Source: Firmicutes bacterium UBA6811 (GTDB lineage: Bacteria; Bacillota; SHA-98; UBA4971). From it: a stretch of 64,000 nucleotides of DNA. The number at the start of each line of letters is the position of its first letter. Positions within the stretch are counted from its first letter, which is position 1. The position numbers and the translations under genes were made by a program. This document shows positions 16,299 to 24,221 of this stretch, piece after piece. A model generated the notes under the pieces. That model did not search any database, had not been told where the DNA came from, and was given only the letters and a program-made list of their open reading frames with translations. The stretch lies in NCBI GenBank assembly GCA_002452295.1, contig DKEX01000092.1, positions 1 through 64,000 on the forward strand. The letters are read 5' to 3'.

Positions 16299-17633
16299 CT
16301 ATCCTCTCCGGCGGAAGCCGAGCTTCACCGGGGTCCCCTCGAAGTCGAAGGCCTGGCGGAGCCTGTTCTCGAGGTATCGCCTGTACGAGAAGTGAACCAG
16401 GTCCGGGTCGTTCACAAAGAGCGAGAATGCCGGAGGCCTCACCCCCACCTGGGTCCCGTAGAAGATCCTGAGCCGGCGGCCCTTGTCCTGCGGCGGCTCG
16501 ACCCTCATCTGGGCCTCCTCCAGCACCTCGTTGAGCACCGAGGTGGTCACCCGGCGGGCATGGTTGTCGGCGACCTTCGCCACCGCACCCATCAGCCGCT
16601 CCACGCCCTCACCGCTCAGGGCGGACACGAACACCCGCGGCGCGTACGACAGGAAGGCGAGATCCACATCGATTATCTTCGCCAGCCTCGCCCGTGCCCC
16701 TTCCTCGTTCCGAATAAGATCCCACTTGTTCACCACTATCACGGCGGCGCGCCCGGCCTCGTCGGCGTACCCCGCTATCCTCACGTCCTGTGCGGCGAGC
16801 CCCTCCGCCGCGTCGGCCACCACCAGAGCCACGTCGCACCTCTCCACCGCTCTCGCGGCCCGAAGCGCGCTGTAGCGCTCGATGGGAGTCCTCACCCTCG
16901 CCTTCCTGCGCATGCCCGCCGTGTCGATGATGACGAACCTCCGGCCCTGCCATACGAACGGCGTGTCCAGCGCGTCCCTGGTCGTGCCGGGCTCGGGGCT
17001 CACGATGGACCGCTCCTCGCCGAGGATGGCGTTGACCAGGGATGACTTGCCCACGTTGGGACGCCCGACCACCGCCACCCTCACCGCGGGCTCAGCCTCG
17101 AGGTCTCCGGCCTCCCCGGCCTCCCCGGCAGCCGGCTCTGGCAGATAGGCGACAATGGCATCGAGAAGGTCCCCCATCCCGGCGCCGTGGACCGAGGATA
17201 CAGGGATGGGGTCGCCGAGCCCGAGAGCGTAGAATTCCACGTAGTCCTCCCGCCTGGCACCCTCCGCCTTGCTGACCACCAGGATCACCGGGCGGGCCGA
17301 GCGCCTGAGGATATCGGCGATGTCCTGGTCCTGCGGGATGAGGCCTGCCTTTGTGTCCACGACGAACAGGATGACATCGGCCTGCTCTATGGCCGCCCTG
17401 GCCTGCCCCATCGTCATCTCCTGTATGAAGTCGCGCTCCCCACCGGTCTCGATCCCCCCGGTGTCCACCAGCACGAACCGCCGCCCGGCCCACTCCACGC
17501 TGGCGTATATCCGGTCGCGCGTGACCCCCGGTGTCTCCTCCACGATCGCGTGTTGCGTGCGGGTTATCCTGTTGAAAAGCGCCGACTTCCCCACGTTCGG
17601 CCTGCCGACTATGGCGACTACCGGGGCTGCCAT
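16299..17633 (-). CDS. der: Ribosome-assembly GTPase Der (EngA)
   Basis: Tandem GTPase needed for 50S maturation, 444 residues: G domain 1 (about 1-165), G domain 2 (about 175-345) and a KH-like C-terminal domain. Each G domain has a P-loop (GRPNVGKSALFNR, GRPNVGKSSLVNA) and a DT(A/G)G switch. The second G4 motif is canonical (NKWD), but the first reads SKAE where NKxD is expected, which could weaken guanine recognition. ATG 17633 with GAGGTGG upstream is the start. The gene overlaps the 3' end of the DUF512 gene by 16 bp. Confidence 0.95.
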   Translation of the reverse strand: MAAPVVAIVGRPNVGKSALFNRITRTQHAIVEETPGVTRDRIYASVEWAGRRFVLVDTGGIETGGERDFIQEMTMGQARAAIEQADVILFVVDTKAGLIPQDQDIADILRRSARPVILVVSKAEGARREDYVEFYALGLGDPIPVSSVHGAGMGDLLDAIVAYLPEPAAGEAGEAGDLEAEPAVRVAVVGRPNVGKSSLVNAILGEERSIVSPEPGTTRDALDTPFVWQGRRFVIIDTAGMRRKARVRTPIERYSALRAARAVERCDVALVVADAAEGLAAQDVRIAGYADEAGRAAVIVVNKWDLIRNEEGARARLAKIIDVDLAFLSYAPRVFVSALSGEGVERLMGAVAKVADNHARRVTTSVLNEVLEEAQMRVEPPQDKGRRLRIFYGTQVGVRPPAFSLFVNDPDLVHFSYRRYLENRLRQAFDFEGTPVKLGFRRRG

Positions 17634-18976
17634 TCCAGGCCACCTCTCTTCAGCGCGCACGCCGCGAGCGCGCCGGGAGTAGGAGACGCCACATCCACCG
17701 GTGCACCCACAAGGCGCTCGAGGTCACCCACTGTCATGTCATCGAGGAACCGGGTCTCACCCGCCTTGAGACAGACCCTCGGGATGATCACGGCATCGCA
17801 CCCTCCACGGCCCACCGCCGCCACGAACGTTCTGGCAATATCCTGCCCGACGAGAAGGCCTGCGACACTCACGCGCGGCCCGAAGAACCTGTTCCTGACG
17901 AGAAGCGCCCGGCACGAAAGGCCCCTCGTGCGCGAAAGCAACTTGCAGGTCTCATCGATCACCGGGAATGCGGCCTCCCCGGTGACCGCGACCACTCTCG
18001 CTGCGACCCTCGCCTCGCCGCGCGGCAGCGTCTCCCTCATCTCGTCGCGTTCATCGATGTAGTCACGCAGGAGGCCGACGCCGTTCTCGATCTGCGGAAA
18101 GTCCTCGTACGCCTCCCGGCCTGGTACCGGCCTCCCTGCTCTCAGGTAGAGCTCATCGGAGGCGAAGACGAACCTCGACGAGAAGATCGAGAGGAACTCC
18201 TCCTGCCACCGCTCGATGGCGTCCACCGCCCGCGCCGCGTCCTCCCGGGCGACCGGGGCGAGCGGGGGAAGCCCTCGCCTGTGCCGCGTGAGACCGACCG
18301 GGACCACTGCGCACGACCTCACCCCCGGGTAGAGGGCGGCGAGGTCGTGGACGGCCCTTTGCAGCTCGTCGCCGTCGTTGATCCCCGGGCACAGCACCAC
18401 CTGCGTGTGGACGGCGATCCCGGCCGCAGCAAGCCTGGCAAGGCCTCTCATCACATCGCTGGGGCCCTTTCGGCCCAGCAGTCGCCCGCGCGTTATGGGG
18501 TCGGTCGAGTGCACCGAGACATAGAGGGGGGACAGCCTCATGGACACCAGCCGGTCGTAGTCCTCCTCCGTCAGGTTGGTGAGGGTGATGTAGCTTCCGG
18601 TCATGAACGAGAGCCTGAAGTCGTCGTCCCTGACGCGGAGGGCTCTGCGGACCCCGCGCGGAAGCTGGTCCACGAAACAGAACACGCACCGGTTCCGGCA
18701 CCGTCTCACGCCGTCGAAGATGGCGTCGTCGAACTCGAGGCCGACGGGCTCGTCGTAGTCCTTCGTGACATCGACCACGAGCACCTCCCCGTCTGGCCTC
18801 TCCACCACGACGGAAACCTCCTCCTCGGCGCAGAGGAAGCGGTACTCGATCATATCCCTCACTGGCCTGCCGTTCACGCTGACAAGCCTATCTCCCGGGC
18901 GGATGCCCGCCTCGTCCGCGATGCTCCCCGGCCGGACCCCGGAGATGATGGCGGTGCGCGCTGCACGCCTGGCCAT
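17618..18976 (-). CDS. DUF512 family protein: PDZ plus radical-SAM-like
   Basis: About 452 residues. The N-terminal PDZ-like domain has SGVRPGSIADEAGIRPGDRLVSVNG. A radical-SAM-type cluster motif C-x3-C-x2-C (CRNRCVFCF) and FMTGSYITLTNL follow, then the C-terminal DUF512 region (about residues 270-440) with VAGLLVGQDI. The family is widespread in Bacillota; its reaction is not established. ATG 18976 is the best-looking start, but GTG 18991 is also possible. It is the first gene of DUF512-der-plsY-gpsA, a frequent clostridial arrangement. Confidence 0.88.
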   Translation of the reverse strand: MARRAARTAIISGVRPGSIADEAGIRPGDRLVSVNGRPVRDMIEYRFLCAEEEVSVVVERPDGEVLVVDVTKDYDEPVGLEFDDAIFDGVRRCRNRCVFCFVDQLPRGVRRALRVRDDDFRLSFMTGSYITLTNLTEEDYDRLVSMRLSPLYVSVHSTDPITRGRLLGRKGPSDVMRGLARLAAAGIAVHTQVVLCPGINDGDELQRAVHDLAALYPGVRSCAVVPVGLTRHRRGLPPLAPVAREDAARAVDAIERWQEEFLSIFSSRFVFASDELYLRAGRPVPGREAYEDFPQIENGVGLLRDYIDERDEMRETLPRGEARVAARVVAVTGEAAFPVIDETCKLLSRTRGLSCRALLVRNRFFGPRVSVAGLLVGQDIARTFVAAVGRGGCDAVIIPRVCLKAGETRFLDDMTVGDLERLVGAPVDVASPTPGALAACALKRGGLEWQPR

Positions 18977-19090
18977 GTCCCTGGTGATCACTCCCGCCCC
19001 CGCCCTGTGATGGGCGCCACAGATTACAAGAAGAGGAGGGACATATGCCCTCCTCATGGAGATGAGCGCCACGTGCCGAGCTATCCCGGA

Positions 19091-19996
19091 CTAGTAAATG
19101 ATGTCGTAGAGGGCGTCCTGCAGATCCTTGTCGTTGATCTTGATCTGCGATGCGTCCTTGAGCTCGGCGATCACGGTCGACGCAGGCTTCGCCTTCTCCC
19201 GCTTGATCCGTCTTGTGATCTCGTCGCGGACATCCTCGAAAGGCGGAACCCGCTCAGGCTTTCTATCCTCGACCCTTATGATGTGGTATCCGAACGAGGA
19301 CTTCACAGGGGCGCTGGTCTCGCCTATTTTCAGGGAGAATGCGGCCTTCTCGAACGCCGGATCCATGGCACCTTTGCCGAAGTAACCGAGGTCTCCGCCC
19401 TTATCCTTTGAGCCCGGATCCTCCGACTTCGCCTTCGCAAGCTCAGCGAAATCAGCCCCGCCGGCAAGTTCCTTCTCGATCTCCCCGGCGGTCTTCTCGT
19501 CTTTGACGAGGATGTGGCGAGCCCTTACCTGCTCGGGCTCCTTGAACTCATCCTTGTGCTCCTCATAGTACTTCTTCAGCTCGTCATCGTTCACCGTGAC
19601 ATCCTTTGTGGCGATCGCCTCGAGCAGCAGGCTCGTTCGAATCTGGCTGCGGAGGTCGTCGAGGGTCATCCCGTACTGGGTGAGCGCCTGCTCCAGGCCG
19701 GAATCGGAGCCGAACTGCGCCTTGAGCTTGTCTATCTCGGCGGCGACATCCTCGTCGGTGACCTGGATGTTGTACTTCGCAGCGCCCTGCCGGATGAGCT
19801 CCTCGCGGATCATGTTCGCCAGCAGTTGCTTGCCGGACTGCTTCTCGAGGGCTGAGTGGAACTGCTTCCAGGTGATGGCGGTTGAGTTGATCTTCGCCAC
19901 GGCCTTGAGATCGGAGTACGTCCATACGGCACCGATAGCTACGAGGCCAAGAACCACGATGGCTATGACTGCGGTAAGCGACCTCTTGCTCTTCAC
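19091..19996 (-). CDS. PrsA/PpiC-type peptidyl-prolyl isomerase
   Basis: Membrane-anchored foldase for exported proteins, 301 residues. An N-terminal signal anchor (about 5-25, no lipobox Cys) precedes a SurA-like helical part (TAITWKQF..KQLLANMIREELI). A parvulin domain at about 155-245 contains ARHILVKDEKTA, DFAELAKAKSEDP, GGDLGYFGKG and GYHIIRVEDR. GTG 19996 with AAAGGAGAGG upstream decides the start. It has its own sigma-A promoter. Substrates are probably sporulation or envelope proteins (inference). Confidence 0.9.
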   Translation of the reverse strand: MKSKRSLTAVIAIVVLGLVAIGAVWTYSDLKAVAKINSTAITWKQFHSALEKQSGKQLLANMIREELIRQGAAKYNIQVTDEDVAAEIDKLKAQFGSDSGLEQALTQYGMTLDDLRSQIRTSLLLEAIATKDVTVNDDELKKYYEEHKDEFKEPEQVRARHILVKDEKTAGEIEKELAGGADFAELAKAKSEDPGSKDKGGDLGYFGKGAMDPAFEKAAFSLKIGETSAPVKSSFGYHIIRVEDRKPERVPPFEDVRDEITRRIKREKAKPASTVIAELKDASQIKINDKDLQDALYDIIY

Positions 19997-20052
19997 CCCT
20001 GGTTCCTCTCCTTTCAGTTGGGACCCGATACGGGCATCACAAGAACGGAACC

Positions 20053-20081
20053 AGTGTACCACACCCCATTTCGAGTGTCAA
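20053..20081 (-). promoter_or_regulatory. Sigma-A promoter of the PrsA-type gene
   Basis: Minus strand TTGACA (20081-20076), 17-bp spacer, TACACT (20058-20053). The consensus -35 overlaps the stop codon of the DUF3189 gene. The predicted leader is about 55 bases to GTG 19996. Confidence 0.75.
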
Positions 20082-20617
20082 CTGCGTGCGACGCCGCTGG
20101 GACCGACGCCGCCACTATTGTTGCCGCCTGCAGCGCCGCCGGGAGCGACCCCGCCCGCGCCGCCGTCGAGGCGCGCCCTTACGCCCTGCACCAGTTGGAC
20201 GAACCTCGGGTAAGAGCGCCTCATCCCCCAGACGGTGAGCGGACGCCCGACGCCGATGAGGCCCACCGCCCTGGAGAGGAACCCCCCTATCTTGGTCACG
20301 ATTCCCACCTCGGGCAAGGTATCGACCAGGGTGTACTCGTCGCGCGACACCCCGCAGATCTGAAATATGCTCTCCACGGCCCGCCTCACGACGCCCTTGG
20401 CGGCGCCCATGCCGATGATGTACACCTCCCTCCCGGCCTCGTCGGTGCCCATGTAGAAGCAGATTCCGATCTGGTCGGGGTTTGTCTTGTCGTAATGCGG
20501 CAGCCCCAGGATCTCGTCCGGCTCCGGCACCCTATCAGAAGGCAGCCACCCGAGGTGAATGGCTGCCGCTACGACCGACGAGTGTGAGCTTCCGTAACAG
20601 TGGTAGATCACCTTCAT
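20078..20617 (-). CDS. DUF3189 family protein
   Basis: 179 residues beginning MKVIYHCYGSSHSS, the hallmark N terminus of DUF3189, with AAIHLGWLP following. The C-terminal third becomes low-complexity Gly/Ala. ATG 20617 was preferred over the in-frame upstream ATG because GGAGGG precedes it at good spacing. DUF3189 genes commonly accompany YIEGIA genes in spore-forming Bacillota, as here. Biochemical function is unknown; the N-terminal strand-loop with Ser/His residues suggests a nucleotide or phosphate site (inference). Confidence 0.85.
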   Translation of the reverse strand: MKVIYHCYGSSHSSVVAAAIHLGWLPSDRVPEPDEILGLPHYDKTNPDQIGICFYMGTDEAGREVYIIGMGAAKGVVRRAVESIFQICGVSRDEYTLVDTLPEVGIVTKIGGFLSRAVGLIGVGRPLTVWGMRRSYPRFVQLVQGVRARLDGGAGGVAPGGAAGGNNSGGVGPSGVARS

Positions 20618-20695
20618 CCAGGGGTACCCTCCGTCCATCAGCTCAGCCGGGGTGTGGCGCCTTGCTCCCGTCAGCGTTTGACCTGGCGCTCGACT

Positions 20696-20887
20696 TCAGT
20701 GTTTGACCACGATGTATGTGCCGCCTCCGAGGTCATGCACGACGCCGTCGAGGATCTTCGCCAGGTAGATCGCCGTCCTGTGCAGGTCGTCCTCGTCGTC
20801 GGCGAAGAATATGGGAGCTCCACCCCCGACCCTGTCTCGCCTGGTGGTGATGACCGCTGCGATTGCGTGTTCCAGTGTGACATCCAT
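20696..20887 (-). CDS. Capping complex subunit for YIEGIA
   Basis: 63-residue soluble protein (MDVTLEHAIAAVITTRRD, then GGGAPIFFADDEDDL, ending TYIVVKH). It resembles the small partner usually encoded next to YIEGIA proteins. It lies 29 bp downstream of the YIEGIA gene and upstream of DUF3189, so all three are probably co-transcribed. The product presumably binds the membrane protein from the cytoplasmic side. The identification rests on sequence resemblance and context. Confidence 0.75.
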   Translation of the reverse strand: MDVTLEHAIAAVITTRRDRVGGGAPIFFADDEDDLHRTAIYLAKILDGVVHDLGGGTYIVVKH

Positions 20888-20916
20888 GGGTATAGCGTGG
20901 CCTGTTAGCCTTCGGT

Positions 20917-21828
20917 CTAGTCGGCGGCGATGCGGCCGGCCCGGGTGGCAAGGGGTTTACGGATGGACGTTTCGATGATGGGCGCCCTCCTCACCACCTC
21001 CAGCAGCGCGCCGATGTCCTTCTCTATGGGCACCATGACCATGCCCGCCCTGCCCGTGGCGATGTCGAGGCGCATGAGCGGGGTGAAGTCGCGCTCGCTG
21101 ATGTCAACCCTTATGCCCATTATGCTCGCCGCGTCGTGCACTATCGCCTGCCTCTGGCCGATGTTGGCGATTGTCGCCCTGGCGTTGTCGTCCTTCGGCT
21201 CCAGCACCACCCCAACGCCCTTGGCCTCGATGACAGCCCTGGCCTCCTCGAGGCCGATATTCGACAGCACCATCCCATCCACCGAGAGGAGGGGCCCGTC
21301 GAACCTGATGCGCCCCTCGCGCACGACGGCGATGTCCCCCACCGTCCTGCGCCCGAAGACCCCGGCGATGATGGCGGCGGTGGCGAGCCCGCACGCGGCG
21401 CCTGCAACGATGGCCATGGCCCGCGGGACGGGAAGCGCATATGACACAGTGCTGGTGGCAAGAGCCGCAGCCATGGCCAGGTAGTTCCTGGCCTCGAATA
21501 CGCGGGCTATTCCCTCGATGTAAGCGGTGCCCCTGGGCACAAGCTCCGTATCCTCCAGCTTCTCGAGGCTCCTCCGCTCCATGTCGCGGACCTCGCGGAA
21601 CTGCTGGCCTGCAAGCGCCAGGATGCTCGCTGCCATGAAGTCGCGGGTGACTATCGCAGGGACGGCGAGGCCCCCGAGGCTGGCCGCTATGAACCCCAGG
21701 CCGAGGTGGACCACGTACGCGTGAGGGTAACTCGGATACTGTCTGTAGTCGGACCGCAGCATGACGAGGCGGGCAAGCGTGCCGACGACGACCGCCGCGA
21801 CGATCCGCAGGAGATGCCCCTCATTCAC
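20917..21828 (-). CDS. YIEGIA family membrane protein
   Basis: 303 residues with about five hydrophobic segments in the first 170 (VVVGTLARLVMLR, LGFIAASLGGLAVPAI, YLAMAAALATSTVSYALP, AMAIVAGAACGLATAAIIAGVFG). A soluble C-terminal domain follows. The family signature YIEGIARVFEARNY is at about residues 103-116. The family is restricted to spore-forming Bacillota as far as I know, and its role is not established. It lies 9 bp after the SpoIIP-type gene, so a sporulation function is likely. Confidence 0.85.
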   Translation of the reverse strand: MNEGHLLRIVAAVVVGTLARLVMLRSDYRQYPSYPHAYVVHLGLGFIAASLGGLAVPAIVTRDFMAASILALAGQQFREVRDMERRSLEKLEDTELVPRGTAYIEGIARVFEARNYLAMAAALATSTVSYALPVPRAMAIVAGAACGLATAAIIAGVFGRRTVGDIAVVREGRIRFDGPLLSVDGMVLSNIGLEEARAVIEAKGVGVVLEPKDDNARATIANIGQRQAIVHDAASIMGIRVDISERDFTPLMRLDIATGRAGMVMVPIEKDIGALLEVVRRAPIIETSIRKPLATRAGRIAAD

Positions 21829-21837
21829 GGGCCGTCA

Positions 21838-23025
21838 CTACTTCCTTTTCCGGCGCAGGCCCAGGAGGTTGAGGAGCCCGCGCGCTCCGATCCCGGCCAG
21901 CCTCGACCGGATCTTCCGCCAGTTATCCGCATTGCCGACGAGGTATGCTCCGCCCGCGACAACCACGATACCCACTATCCAGGCCACCGCGCGCCCCACG
22001 CCGCCCCTCGCGGCCCCGACCCCGGGCGCTCCGGCGCCCAGCACCGGGCCGATGGCCGACGCGAAGAGGTCCACCGCGCGCTCGGCCTCGTCAAGACGGT
22101 TGGTGTGCGCGCCCACCTCGACGAGCACCGAACGGCCCAACATGTCCTGGTTGTAGTCGCCCTGCGCCCACAGGATGCCCTTGATAAGCCCCGGGTCCCG
22201 TCGGTCAGTGGCGGCCTTGAGCTGTTTTGCGAAGTGGATGTTCTGGCCCCTGGTCTGGTTCTGCTGGCCCACAACCAGCGTGATCCTGGTGACGTCCTCA
22301 CCTTTTACGGTCGCCCTGTACGCCCGGGGCGGCACAGCGTCCCTGTGGACGTCAAAGGCGGCGATGGGATTCTGCCTCATGAGCTGGGCCACTGTGCGCC
22401 TTGACCTTGCGTAGGCTCCACCGTCATGGGGATTGTGGTTTGCCGTGGACCTGACGACGCGGAAGCCCTGTTTCTTGAGGGCGTTCTCGAACGTGGCCGC
22501 GACCCTGTACACGTCGCCCCAGTCCTTGGTGGAGGTGCCGCTGGTGGGCTCGTACGACTCGTCGCTATGGGTGTTGTACAGCACAACAGTGCGGCCTTCA
22601 CCCGCCGCACCCTCCCCCAGAAAGACCCCGCGCAGCGCCGAGACAGCGGTGGAGAACGCCCGCCCGAGGGCGCCCCGCCTCCCTGCCTTATCCTCCTCCT
22701 CGGGCGCCATGACGTCCAGGAACACCGCGCGCGCCCTGTCGCCCTCCACGACGGTGATCTCGTAGGCGCGGTTGTCCTCGGCGATGAAGATGTCGCCGGG
22801 CGCAACCATGATGGCGGTCATAAGGATCTCCCGCCTGTCCTCGTCAAGCACCGTATAGTACCCTTCAGTGCGCTCCTCGTGGGCGAAGGCAAAGGGCGAT
22901 AGCGCCGCGACCATCCCCGTCGCGACCACGACCACGAGCGCCGCCATGGCCGTCATGGCGACCCGGCGTAGCCGCGCGTCGGGCACCTTGCCTTGCGTGC
23001 TCGACTCAAAGTCGGTCACTGTCAT
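21838..23025 (-). CDS. SpoIIP-type cell-wall hydrolase (stage II sporulation)
   Basis: SpoIIP is a peptidoglycan amidase/endopeptidase acting with SpoIIM and SpoIID during engulfment. This 395-residue protein has an N-terminal signal anchor (about 24-48). The catalytic domain has likely zinc ligands: His/Glu in YNTHSDESYEP, His in FDVHRDAV and Glu in VLVEVGAHTN. A C-terminal membrane helix (WIVGIVVVAGGAYLVG) ends in a basic tail. It overlaps the DUF1614-type gene by 20 bp. spoIIM lies 27 kb away in this window; no spoIID is seen. A paralogue of SpoIIP rather than SpoIIP itself is possible. Confidence 0.85.
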   Translation of the reverse strand: MTVTDFESSTQGKVPDARLRRVAMTAMAALVVVVATGMVAALSPFAFAHEERTEGYYTVLDEDRREILMTAIMVAPGDIFIAEDNRAYEITVVEGDRARAVFLDVMAPEEEDKAGRRGALGRAFSTAVSALRGVFLGEGAAGEGRTVVLYNTHSDESYEPTSGTSTKDWGDVYRVAATFENALKKQGFRVVRSTANHNPHDGGAYARSRRTVAQLMRQNPIAAFDVHRDAVPPRAYRATVKGEDVTRITLVVGQQNQTRGQNIHFAKQLKAATDRRDPGLIKGILWAQGDYNQDMLGRSVLVEVGAHTNRLDEAERAVDLFASAIGPVLGAGAPGVGAARGGVGRAVAWIVGIVVVAGGAYLVGNADNWRKIRSRLAGIGARGLLNLLGLRRKRK

Positions 23026-23743
23026 CCCTCCCCGCGCTGCGCTGCTGCGTGGGCGATCCCTCCTGCGCTCCGCCTGCCGGTCCCTTCCCGGCGATGGGGG
23101 AGTCCACTCTCACCTCGCGCTCGACGTTGGAAACAGGGCCTCCCTGCACCCGCTCCATGGCCTCGCCGAAGATCTCGGCAAGGCCCACCGCGACAACAGC
23201 GGCTATCACCACCGCGTCAAATACCCCCGCCCCGCCCAGGTGCACCGTGGCCGGCATGCGCCTGGTCGCCACCTCCACGAGATGTGCGACGTCGAGGAGC
23301 ACGACGCCGAGCACGGCCCCAGCAAACGCCGCCCGCCTCGACCTTCCTGCGAGATACGCGACGACCCCTGCCACGAGGCCAAACGCATAGAGGGGATCGA
23401 GGATCGTGCGGCCTTCCTCGAAGGTGAACAGCCTGGTGAGGGCGAACACGGCTATCCCTGTTATGATGGCCGACAGAACCCCCCTGCCGGTCTCGAGAGG
23501 GGTGTCGGCACGCGCGAGCACGTATATGGCGAGAACGATGGGCACCACCGCTCCTCCCAGGTTGACGGTCACGGACTGGAGGCCACGGTACACCGGCACG
23601 TCAATGAAGCTCCCGACAAGCATCAAACCAAGCGCCACGAGGGCCTGCCTGTCGGTGAGGTGCATCCTGTCCAGCACCCGGTGGGTGAGCCCGAGGAAAA
23701 CGAGAACGCTCACGGCGAGCAGAATGACAAGCCCAATAGTCAC
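23006..23743 (-). CDS. DUF1614-type multi-pass membrane protein
   Basis: 245 residues with about seven hydrophobic helices, starting MTIGLVILLAVSVLVFLGLT and containing HRVLDRMHLTDRQA and GSFIDVPVY. A hydrophilic Gly/Ser-rich C terminus overlaps the start of the SpoIIP-type gene. It resembles DUF1614; assignment is from memory of the family pattern. GTG start with GGGAGG about 12 bases upstream. It is the first gene of the YIEGIA cluster, directly downstream of a dispersed repeat. Confidence 0.65.
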   Translation of the reverse strand: MTIGLVILLAVSVLVFLGLTHRVLDRMHLTDRQALVALGLMLVGSFIDVPVYRGLQSVTVNLGGAVVPIVLAIYVLARADTPLETGRGVLSAIITGIAVFALTRLFTFEEGRTILDPLYAFGLVAGVVAYLAGRSRRAAFAGAVLGVVLLDVAHLVEVATRRMPATVHLGGAGVFDAVVIAAVVAVGLAEIFGEAMERVQGGPVSNVEREVRVDSPIAGKGPAGGAQEGSPTQQRSAGRDDSDRL

Positions 23744-23774
23744 GTTGTGTTGCCGCCTCCCTTCCCGATGGCGA

Positions 23775-24012
23775 ATCGTCTGTGTTCTGGTTCCGGTTTG
23801 GGCGAAGTGTAGGTTCGCAAGTTCGCACCACTTTTCCAGCAGGCTCCAGGTTGCCGGTGCTTGCGCGACGGGGTGTCAAAATCTCGCCATCTGCCTGCGG
23901 GCGAAATTCCGTCAAGGCGCCCCGCTTGGGGCGCCGTCCCCAGAGCGCATCACCGGCAGCCGCGACGAGCCCGCATTCTAGAACAATGGCAGCGATTTGT
24001 GACCCTCCACTT
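23775..24012. repeat. Most complete copy (B) of the dispersed intergenic repeat
   Basis: This fills most of the 478-bp gap 23744-24221. The right half (23892-24010), reverse-complemented, aligns end to end with 41730-41848; both contain GTCACAAATCGCTGCCATT and GCCTTGAC. Bases 23922-23941 equal 1-20. The left half (about 23800-23860, GGTTCGCAAGTTCGC..CCGGTGCTTGCGC) resembles 50823-50880. No open reading frame looks real. Inverted segments inside (CGCCCC.TTGGGGCG) could form a hairpin. Confidence 0.65.
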
Positions 24013-24108
24013 GGGGCGAAGACCTCGTCCTTGCCCGGCGCGAAAGACGATTCTACCACACTCTGGAAGGTAGGGTACCCGGAAACGCCCGGGGTTATGC
24101 GCAGTGCA

Positions 24109-24216
24109 AAGGCCGGCAGCCTCACCTGGCCGCCGGCCTTCCTGTTTTACCTCGTTCTCTACCTCGTTCCAGCTCTTCTACCGCGATGATACCCCGGGCG
24201 ACGCCTGGCGCCCGGG
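24109..24216 (-). terminator. Two strong hairpins downstream of ispH-rpsA
   Basis: Immediately after the stop codon is an 8-bp perfect stem CCCGGGCG/CGCCCGGG (24193-24216), and further on a 9-bp perfect stem AAGGCCGGC/GCCGGCCTT (24109-24140). Neither has a long T run, so they are terminator-like or RNA-stabilising structures rather than certain intrinsic terminators. Confidence 0.45.
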
Positions 24217-24221
24217 ACGCT

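Noticed and set aside
14629..16395. 588-codon open frame on the plus strand
   Set aside because: Antisense to gpsA and plsY, which are unmistakable on the minus strand.
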